DNA of 9,340 bases, from contig URNZ01000071.1 of NCBI GenBank assembly GCA_900549405.1, positions 1-9,340 on the forward strand, given 5' to 3'. Source of the DNA: an uncultured Eubacteriales bacterium. GTDB lineage: Bacteria > Bacillota > Clostridia > Oscillospirales > Oscillospiraceae. Below are positions 5,614 through 9,340 of the stretch, piece after piece (within the stretch, counting starts at the first letter, position 1; each line of letters starts with the position of its first letter). The notes beneath the pieces are model-generated. The model was not told the DNA's origin, did no database searches, and saw only the letters and a program-made list of their open reading frames with translations. Both the position numbers and the translations under genes were made by a program.

Positions 5614-5777
5614 GTGGGGTTAAGCACCCTGTGCGCGCACTCGCTGCGCTCGCACACTTACAGGGCGAGAAGTGTTTTTCGCCACGTACACGCCGCGGCG
5701 AAAAACGGATCTTATTTTATTTCACGCCTGCGGGCGTGAAACTCCTTGCAGGAGGGCTTTTGGCCGCCCGGGGCGGC

Positions 5778-5820
5778 CTGTCATTGCGAGGAACGAAGTG
5801 ACGTGGCAATCCGTCTCCCC
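5778..5820. repeat. Half copy of the dispersed palindromic repeat seen at 2352-2449
   Basis: It begins CTGTCATTGCGAGG and continues to GGCAATCCGT; by hand alignment 35 of 43 positions match the left half of the copy at 2352. The right half is missing and a degenerate TAACTCC/TAACTTC stretch follows, so this is a truncated or mosaic copy. Confidence 0.65.
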
Positions 5821-5843
5821 GCGCAACTCATCACTCCTACTTC

Positions 5844-6482
5844 CTAACTCCTAACTTCCTCCGCCAGCTTGCGCATATGCTGCGCGGCGGCTTGAATGTC
5901 GGGCTGGCCGAAGAGGGCGGAGACCACGGCAGCTCCGGCGATGCCGGTGCCCTTGAGCTGGAGGATATTGCCCTCGCTGATGCCGCCGATGGCCACCACG
6001 GGGATCTTTACAGCGGCGCAGATGTCCCGCAGGGTATCATAAGACAGGGTGGACACGTTGCTCTTAGTCCCCGTGTGGAACACGGCCCCGGCCCCCAGAT
6101 AGTCCGCCCCGGCAGCCTGGGCCCGCAGGGCCTCCTCCGGGGAATGGGCGGACACGCCCAGAATTTTGCCTGGCCCCAGCTTCTGTCGGACCAGCCCGGC
6201 CTCCATGTCCTCCTGGCCCACGTGGACCCCGTCGGCCCCGATGTCCAGGGCCAGGTCCACGTTGTCGTTGATAAGGAAGGGGACCCCATACCGGCGGCAC
6301 AGGGCCTGGATCTCCAGGGCCTCCCGGCGGAAATGGGGCAGGTCCAGCTGCTTCTCCCGCAGCTGGACCATGGTTGCCCCGCCCAGCAGGGCCTGCTCCA
6401 CCTGCTGGGCCAGGGTCTGGCCCTTCAGCCAGGCCCGGTCCGTCACAGCGTAGAGCAATAAAGAATCTCTATCGAAGTTCAT
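5844..6482 (-). CDS. thiE: Thiamine-phosphate synthase ThiE
   Basis: A 212-aa TIM-barrel enzyme that joins HMP-PP to thiazole phosphate, releasing pyrophosphate, to give thiamine phosphate. Motifs in order: LLYAVTDR (9-16), VQLREK (39-44), INDNVDLAL (71-79), DGVHVGQEDM (84-93), LGVSAHSPEEA (108-118), GADYLGAGAVFHTGTK (125-140, phosphate loop), IPVVAIGGI (160-168) and AAVVSALF (184-191). All key regions are present and the length is normal. ATG at 6482 lies inside the end of thiM (14-bp overlap) with AAAGGAG about 8 nt upstream, so translation is probably coupled to thiM. The last codons (EEVRS and stop) run into the degenerate TTAGGA-type repeat that begins the palindrome block, so the native C-terminus may have been slightly altered (inference). 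Confidence 0.97.
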   Translation of the reverse strand: MNFDRDSLLLYAVTDRAWLKGQTLAQQVEQALLGGATMVQLREKQLDLPHFRREALEIQALCRRYGVPFLINDNVDLALDIGADGVHVGQEDMEAGLVRQKLGPGKILGVSAHSPEEALRAQAAGADYLGAGAVFHTGTKSNVSTLSYDTLRDICAAVKIPVVAIGGISEGNILQLKGTGIAGAAVVSALFGQPDIQAAAQHMRKLAEEVRS

Positions 6483-7293
6483 AGCGCGCTCCTTTGCTTA
6501 GCGTCTCGCCGTCCAGGTGACAGACGGCGTCGATGATGCGATTGCGATAGGTGGCGTTCCCGTCATAGGGGGCCATGTGCCCCCAGGCGATCTCCCCCGC
6601 CAGGCCCATGGCGCACACGGCGGCGGCCAGGGCGCTGACAGTCCGGTCCGGGTCGGCGGCCAGAAAGGCGGCGCACAGGGCGGACAGCTGACAGCCCGTC
6701 CCCGTCACCCGGCTCATCTCCGCCCGGCCATTGCGGATGACGAAGCAGGACTCTCCGTCGCTCACCAGGTCCGTCTCCCCGGTGACGGCCACCAGACAGC
6801 CCAGCTGCCGGGCGGCTTTTTTGACGAAGGCGATCTGGTGGGACAGGCCGCTCTCCCCCTGCCGGTCCTGGCCGTCTGCGTCCACCCCCCGGTGGGTGTG
6901 GGCCCCGGACAGTATGGCCCGCAGCTCTGACGCGTTGCACCGCAGGGCTGTTACGGGCAGGCGCTGGAGCAGCATCCGGGCGGTGTCGGTGCGCATGGGG
7001 CTGGCCCCCGCGCCCACCGGGTCCAGCAGGATGGGGCGGCCCAGCCGGGCAGCCGTCTCCCCCGAGGCGACCATGGCGGGCACCCGGCGGCGGCTGAGGG
7101 TGCCCAGATTCAGCACCAGGCCAGCGGACAGGGCGGTGATATAGGCGCTCTCCTCCGGGTCGTCGGCCATGATGGGGCTGGCCCCGCAGGCCAGCAGGAC
7201 ATTGGCCACGTCGTTGGCCGTGACATAGTTGGAAATGGCGTGGATCACCGGGGCCTGCTGCCGGACCCGGGACAGATAGTCGCTCAAATTCAA
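6469..7293 (-). CDS. thiM: Hydroxyethylthiazole kinase ThiM
   Basis: A 274-aa enzyme that phosphorylates 5-(2-hydroxyethyl)-4-methylthiazole with ATP, the thiazole salvage step that feeds ThiE. Motifs: PVIHAISNYVTANDVANVLL (15-34, substrate pocket), GASPIMADDPEE (37-48), LNLGTLS (61-67), ILLDPVGAGAS (88-98), RCNASE (118-123), VAVTGETDLVSDG (168-180) and VTGTGCQLSALCAAFLA (196-212) with the conserved Cys201. I place the start at TTG 7293: GGAGGG (7306-7301) lies 7 nt upstream and the protein opens MNLSDYL. An in-frame TTG at 7308 would include the ribosome site itself and is unlikely. It is the first gene after the TPP riboswitch and overlaps thiE by 14 bp. Residues about 131-150 form a polar insertion before SHQIAFVK. 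Confidence 0.95.
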   Translation of the reverse strand: MNLSDYLSRVRQQAPVIHAISNYVTANDVANVLLACGASPIMADDPEESAYITALSAGLVLNLGTLSRRRVPAMVASGETAARLGRPILLDPVGAGASPMRTDTARMLLQRLPVTALRCNASELRAILSGAHTHRGVDADGQDRQGESGLSHQIAFVKKAARQLGCLVAVTGETDLVSDGESCFVIRNGRAEMSRVTGTGCQLSALCAAFLAADPDRTVSALAAAVCAMGLAGEIAWGHMAPYDGNATYRNRIIDAVCHLDGETLSKGARYELR

Positions 7294-7311
7294 GTGTGTT
7301 CCCTCCAAAAG

Positions 7312-7351
7312 AAAAAACCGCGGCGCGTCTGACAGAAAAGACGGCCTGCGG
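7312..7351 (-). terminator. Riboswitch expression platform: intrinsic terminator before thiM
   Basis: The minus strand reads CCGC-A-GGC-CGTC (7351-7340), a 10-nt loop, then GACG-C-GCC-GCGG (7329-7318): an 11-bp stem with two bulges, followed directly by TTTTTT (7317-7312). It lies between the TPP aptamer and the thiM start, fitting transcription termination when TPP is bound. Confidence 0.8.
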
Positions 7352-7368
7352 CACAGGTAAACGCATCT

Positions 7369-7446
7369 CTCCCTACGTTGGCATTACCCAAATCAGGTCA
7401 CAGGTCGAAGCGCACAGCTTCCTCTCAGCCCGTTTGCGAGCTCCCT
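7369..7446 (-). promoter_or_regulatory. TPP riboswitch (THI-box) aptamer
   Basis: Minus-strand RNA from about 7446: GGGAGCUCGCAAACGGGCUGAGAGG (in two parts, the conserved GGGCUGAGA at its end), a variable arm GCUGUGCGCUUCG, ACCUGAUUUGGGUAAUGCC and AACGUAGGGA. These are the conserved THI-box blocks: CUGAGA binds the pyrimidine ring and the GAU...UAAUGCC...CGUAGGGA side forms the pyrophosphate pocket and closing helix P1. It lies between a good promoter and thiM, so high TPP should switch off thiM-thiE and, by read-through, thiD-cytX. Confidence 0.96.
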
Positions 7447-7464
7447 TGTTTTCTCACGGACGCT

Positions 7465-7493
7465 ATTATAATCCCAACAAAAGAAGATTGCAA
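7465..7493 (-). promoter_or_regulatory. Promoter of the thiM operon
   Basis: The minus strand reads TTGCAA (7493-7488), 17 bp, then a perfect TATAAT (7470-7465). The predicted start is near 7458, a few bases before the TPP aptamer. The -35 hexamer is palindromic and can also serve the opposite strand. Confidence 0.75.
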
Positions 7494-7516
7494 GTTTTTC
7501 TCCCGTGGGGTATGCT
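7488..7516 (+). promoter_or_regulatory. Candidate promoter of the cytidine deaminase gene, sharing the -35 box with thiM
   Basis: The same TTGCAA (7488-7493) is followed on the plus strand by 17 bp and TATGCT (7511-7516, two mismatches). The predicted start lies about 30 nt before the cdd ATG. The -10 is weak, so this is a plausible rather than firm call. Confidence 0.4.
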
Positions 7517-7553
7517 TAAAACAGAGATCAAAATTTAAAGGAGGCTGACCCCT

Positions 7554-7949
7554 ATGACCGACCAGGAACTGGTGGACCGGGCCATCAAAATGCAGGAATT
7601 TTCCTATGTGCCATACTCCCGCTTCCCCGTGGGCGCCGCCCTGCTGTGCGACGACGGCACGGTGTTCACCGGCTGCAACGTGGAAAACGCCGCCTTTGGC
7701 TCCACCATATGCGCCGAGCGCACGGCGCTGCTGAAGGCGGTGAGCGAGGGACGGCGCACCGGCTGGATGACTCTTGCCATCGCCGGGCGGGGCAGCGACT
7801 TCTGCTGGCCCTGCGGGGCCTGCCGTCAGATGCTGTATGAGTTTGCCCCGGGGCTGCGGGTGCTGGCCGCCCGGGGGGACGGGGCGTTCGAGACGGCCAC
7901 TCTGGACCAGCTCATGCCCCACGGCTTCGGCCCCCTGTCTCTGAAGTAA
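7554..7949 (+). CDS. cdd: Cytidine deaminase
   Basis: A 131-aa zinc enzyme that hydrolyses cytidine or deoxycytidine to uridine or deoxyuridine in pyrimidine salvage, acting as a cytosolic homotetramer in the short-form family. Motifs: VPYSRFPVGAAL (19-30), FTGCNVENAAFGSTICAERT (38-57) with zinc ligand C53 and catalytic E55, PCGACRQMLYEF (86-97) with zinc ligands C87 and C90, and the C-terminal LMPHGFGP (120-127). Length and all catalytic residues are normal for the homotetrameric type. ATG at 7554 follows AAAGGAGG with a spacer of about 9 nt. It is divergent from the thiM operon. The next gene follows 70 nt later without a clear terminator, so the two may be co-transcribed. Confidence 0.97.
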   Translation: MTDQELVDRAIKMQEFSYVPYSRFPVGAALLCDDGTVFTGCNVENAAFGSTICAERTALLKAVSEGRRTGWMTLAIAGRGSDFCWPCGACRQMLYEFAPGLRVLAARGDGAFETATLDQLMPHGFGPLSLK

Positions 7950-8019
7950 AAATCACGCATAGCCTTCCGCCTTTCTGGACAAGCTATCCCCAATGGCTCT
8001 TGAAAAGGAGGGATCGAGC

Positions 8020-8220
8020 GTGGTAATGGACAAGATCGCCCTGACGCTGCTGGTCATCGGCGGCATCAACTGGGGCTGTGTGGGGCTGTTTCAGTTTGAC
8101 CTGGTGGCCTTCGCCTGCGGCGGCTCCGCCAGTCTCATCAGCCGGATCGTCTATACCCTGGTGGGCCTGTCCGCCGTGTGGTGCGTCTCCCTGCTGTTTC
8201 GCCTGGGGGACGGCAAATAA
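8020..8220 (+). CDS. Small DUF378-family membrane protein
   Basis: A 66-aa protein with two hydrophobic segments (about 6-28 and 41-61) and the DUF378 signature: LLVIGGINWGCVGLF (10-24), FDLVAF (26-31), SLISRIVYTLVGLSAVW (38-54). Members are small membrane proteins of unknown function (YuzA-like). I prefer the GTG start at 8020: AAAAGGAGGG (8003-8012) is then 7 nt upstream. ATG at 8026 would be 13 nt away, and the ATG at 7993 lies upstream of the ribosome site and is unlikely. A strong terminator follows 21 nt after the stop, so this gene closes the cdd transcript or stands alone. Nothing links it to the lysis genes downstream. Confidence 0.85.
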   Translation: MVMDKIALTLLVIGGINWGCVGLFQFDLVAFACGGSASLISRIVYTLVGLSAVWCVSLLFRLGDGK

Positions 8221-8241
8221 ATTTTTCTTATCCAGCCAAAG

Positions 8242-8272
8242 GCCGGGCGCAGCTGCGTCCGGCAATTTTTTT
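8242..8272 (+). terminator. Strong intrinsic terminator after the DUF378 gene
   Basis: GCCGGGCGCAG (8242-8252) and CTGCGTCCGGC (8253-8263) form an almost perfect palindrome (one G-T pair), followed by AATTTTTTT. It separates the housekeeping genes from the phage-like cassette. Confidence 0.85.
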
Positions 8273-8367
8273 GCACATTTTTTCCCGTTTGGTGGACGAA
8301 ACCGTGCAACTCCCCGCCCCGTGGCGGCCAGGGGTAGAAGAAAAGTTTGGACGGAGGGATACATAGA

Positions 8368-8718
8368 ATGGAGCTGTGGACCATGGTCCTCACCGGCGGG
8401 GTGGGGGCGGCGGCCATCAAGCTGCTGGATCACGTGATCCAGTGGGGGCTGAAGCGCTGGGAGGGGCGTCGGGCGGGCGCGGCCCGGGTGGAGACGGAGC
8501 AGGAGAAAAAGATCAACGGCCTTCAGGCCGGACTGCGGGTAGTCCTGTTGGACCGCATCCAATACCTGGGCCAGTGCTATCTGGCCGACGGGGAAATTTC
8601 CTTTGACGACAGGCGGCGGCTGCACCGGATGCACGACGCCTATCACACCGGCTTAAACGGCAACGGCGACCTGGATGTCATCATGGCCCAGGTGGACCGC
8701 CTGCCGCTGAAGCATTAA
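8368..8718 (+). CDS. Phage lysis-module protein of unknown function, N-terminal membrane anchor
   Basis: A 116-aa protein. ATG at 8368 has CGGAGGG about 9 nt upstream; a frame extending to 8347 would include the ribosome site. Residues 3-26 are a hydrophobic, membrane-associating segment (WTMVLTGGVGAAAIKLLDHV), followed by a basic patch (KRWEGRRAGAAR, 29-40). The C-terminal half has helical sequence with the pattern LRVVLLDRIQYLGQCYLADG (56-75), then AYHTGLNGNGDLDVIMAQVD (91-110). I recall this 'DRI-YLG...H-YH-GL-GNGDL...LP' pattern from unnamed small proteins that precede holin and endolysin genes in phages and prophages of gut Firmicutes. No function is assigned. Position one gene before the holin fits a lysis accessory or holin-like role (inference). 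No phage structural gene precedes it here. Confidence 0.75.
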   Translation: MELWTMVLTGGVGAAAIKLLDHVIQWGLKRWEGRRAGAARVETEQEKKINGLQAGLRVVLLDRIQYLGQCYLADGEISFDDRRRLHRMHDAYHTGLNGNGDLDVIMAQVDRLPLKH

Positions 8719-8752
8719 CGTGTTCCATGCACGAGGAAGGGAGGTGTTTTTT

Positions 8753-9013
8753 ATGGAGATCGGCATTGCCAGCGTGGCGGCCATCACCGTCGTCTGCTAT
8801 CTGGTGGGGCTCATCGTCAAGGCGTCCTGTGTGAATGACCGGTATATCCCCATCGCCTGCGGCCTGTTCGGCGGGCTGCTGGGGGTGGCCGGGCTGTATC
8901 TGGGGCTGCCCGACTTCCCCGCCCACGACCCGCTCACCGCTCTGGCGGTGGGTATCGTCTCCGGCCTTGCCGCCACCGGCATCAACCAGGCGGCAAAGCA
9001 GCTGGGGAAGTGA
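8753..9013 (+). CDS. Phage holin, Hol44/phage_holin_5_2-like
   Basis: An 86-aa membrane protein. ATG at 8753 has AAGGGAGG ending 8 nt upstream; the upstream in-frame ATG at 8720 would span that site and is unlikely. Three hydrophobic stretches (about 4-23, 32-52 and 61-78) with a charged Lys-rich tail (AAKQLGK) match small phage holins, which form membrane holes that release or activate endolysin. Segments YIPIACGLFGGLLG (31-44) and AVGIVSGLAATGINQAAKQL (65-84) resemble the Hol44/holin_5_2 family common in Clostridium phages (recognised by eye). It follows the 8368 gene by 34 nt and precedes the endolysin gene, though a terminator lies between them. Cassette order supports the holin call. Confidence 0.85.
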   Translation: MEIGIASVAAITVVCYLVGLIVKASCVNDRYIPIACGLFGGLLGVAGLYLGLPDFPAHDPLTALAVGIVSGLAATGINQAAKQLGK

Positions 9014-9047
9014 TCCTGTCACGGAGAAACAGGAGCATTCATTTACG

Positions 9048-9082
9048 ACAGACGGCATCCGGGTTCGGGGCCGTCTGTTTTT
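9048..9082 (+). terminator. Intrinsic terminator between holin and endolysin
   Basis: ACAGACGGC (9048-9056) and GCCGTCTGT (9070-9078) form a perfect 9-bp stem with a 13-nt loop, followed by TTTTAT. It ends just before the GGGGG ribosome site of the endolysin, so holin and endolysin may be uncoupled unless read-through or antitermination occurs. Confidence 0.75.
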
Positions 9083-9094
9083 ATAGGGGGCGTT

Positions 9095-9340
9095 ATGGAA
9101 CTGACGATCAAACCATGCATTTTGACCCAGAACGACTGCTATCGCAAGGGGCGGTATATCCGGCCCCGGGGGGTGATGGTCCACTCCACGGGGGCCGCCA
9201 ATCCTTATCTCCGGCGGTATCTCTCCCCGGACGACGGGCGGCTGGGGGAACCGTCCTCCCGGCACTGGAACCAGGGCGGCGTGGGGGCCTGCGTCCACGC
9301 CATGATCGGCAAAACCGCGGACGGAAGCGTAGCCGTCTAC
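9095..9340 (+). CDS. N-acetylmuramoyl-L-alanine amidase (phage-type endolysin), N-terminal part, runs off the right edge
   Basis: ATG at 9095 opens an unbroken frame of 82 codons to the edge. The protein starts MELTIKPCILTQNDCYRKGR, then RGVMVHSTGA (26-35) with a first zinc-ligand-type histidine (H30), RHWNQGG (59-65), and GACVHAMIGKTADGSVAVY (67-end here) with a second (H71). These are hallmarks of the amidase_2/PGRP fold that cuts the amide between MurNAc and L-Ala of peptidoglycan. The opening 'ILTQNDCY..GR.I.P.GVMVHSTGA' strongly recalls endolysins of gut Clostridium-group phages. The remaining catalytic residues and any cell-wall-binding domain lie beyond the window. A weak GGGGG ribosome site (9086-9090) lies 4 nt before the ATG. 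Confidence 0.9.
   Translation, partial: MELTIKPCILTQNDCYRKGRYIRPRGVMVHSTGAANPYLRRYLSPDDGRLGEPSSRHWNQGGVGACVHAMIGKTADGSVAVY

Larger units (their letters stand above)
5503..5843. other. 341-bp palindrome-rich intergenic block inside the thi operon
   Basis: No credible gene. The block holds a chain of perfect inverted repeats: 5585-5613 (terminator-like), 5674-5706 (GTTTTTCGCC/GGCGAAAAAC), 5720-5741 (TTTCACGCC/GGCGTGAAA), 5742-5754 (CTCCT/AGGAG) and 5762-5778 (GGCCGCCC/GGGCGGCC), then the half-repeat 5778-5820 and a short degenerate TAACTCC run up to the thiE stop. Parts of it are typical of dispersed small repeats in this group of bacteria (recollection). It interrupts an otherwise tightly packed operon. 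Confidence 0.7.

Noticed and set aside
5490..5801. 103-codon plus-strand frame in the thiE-thiD gap
   Set aside because: It is built from the palindromic repeats and a terminator hairpin. Such peptides recur only because the repeats do, and the start lies inside thiD.
7293..7308. Upstream TTG at 7308 as the thiM start
   Set aside because: Its second codon falls within the GGAGGG ribosome site, which is correctly spaced for TTG at 7293, and the resulting N-terminus MNLSDYL fits the family better.
8681..9298. 205-codon minus-strand frame opposite the holin and endolysin genes
   Set aside because: It is antisense to two recognisable phage genes and has Pro/His/Gly-rich shadow composition without a ribosome site.

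Overview
The window looks like chromosomal DNA of a GC-rich Gram-positive gut Clostridium relative, most likely Oscillospirales/Oscillospiraceae (inference). The grounds are strong AGGAGG-type ribosome binding sites, occasional TTG and GTG starts, a thiamine salvage operon under a TPP riboswitch, an S-layer-homology (SLH) surface protein, a Cys/His-repeat secreted protein of a type common in gut Firmicutes, and dispersed palindromic repeats containing 'TCATTGCGAGG...GGCAATCCG'. No rRNA, tRNA, CRISPR array, transposase or integrase is visible.

Layout. (1) 1-850, lower GC: the 5' end of a secreted Cys/His-rich repeat protein on the minus strand. Its leader holds a good promoter, a (TCTG)n tetranucleotide tract at the predicted transcription start and a terminator-like hairpin. 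Two overlapping micro-ORFs and a palindrome lie behind it, possibly the edge of a mobile or horizontally acquired block. (2) 860-2283: a minus-strand gene for an exported protein with one C-terminal SLH domain, a Ser/Gly/Asn linker and an N-terminal domain resembling the Shr haemoglobin-interacting fold. Its roughly 265-nt leader carries an attenuator-like hairpin built from repeated GTTAG/CTAAC arms. (3) 2352-3522: a palindromic repeat, then a plus-strand ApbE lipoprotein (FAD:protein FMN transferase) and a terminator.

(4) 3542-7493, minus strand: a promoter and TPP riboswitch with an intrinsic terminator, then thiM (TTG start), thiE, a 340-bp palindrome-rich gap, thiD and a cytX-like NCS1 transporter. 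Together these take up HMP (CytX), phosphorylate HMP and thiazole (ThiD, ThiM) and join them to thiamine phosphate (ThiE). This is salvage rather than full de novo synthesis, as far as the window shows. (5) 7488-8272, plus strand: cytidine deaminase, divergent from the thiamine operon and apparently sharing a palindromic -35 hexamer with it, then a small DUF378-type membrane protein with its own terminator.

(6) 8368-9340, plus strand: a phage-type lysis cassette (a membrane-anchored phage protein, a Hol44-like holin, and the start of an amidase endolysin running off the window) directly next to housekeeping genes, with no phage structural gene in view. The most interesting points are the two leader/attenuator arrangements ahead of the surface proteins, the palindrome cluster that splits the thi operon, and the apparently orphan lysis cassette.
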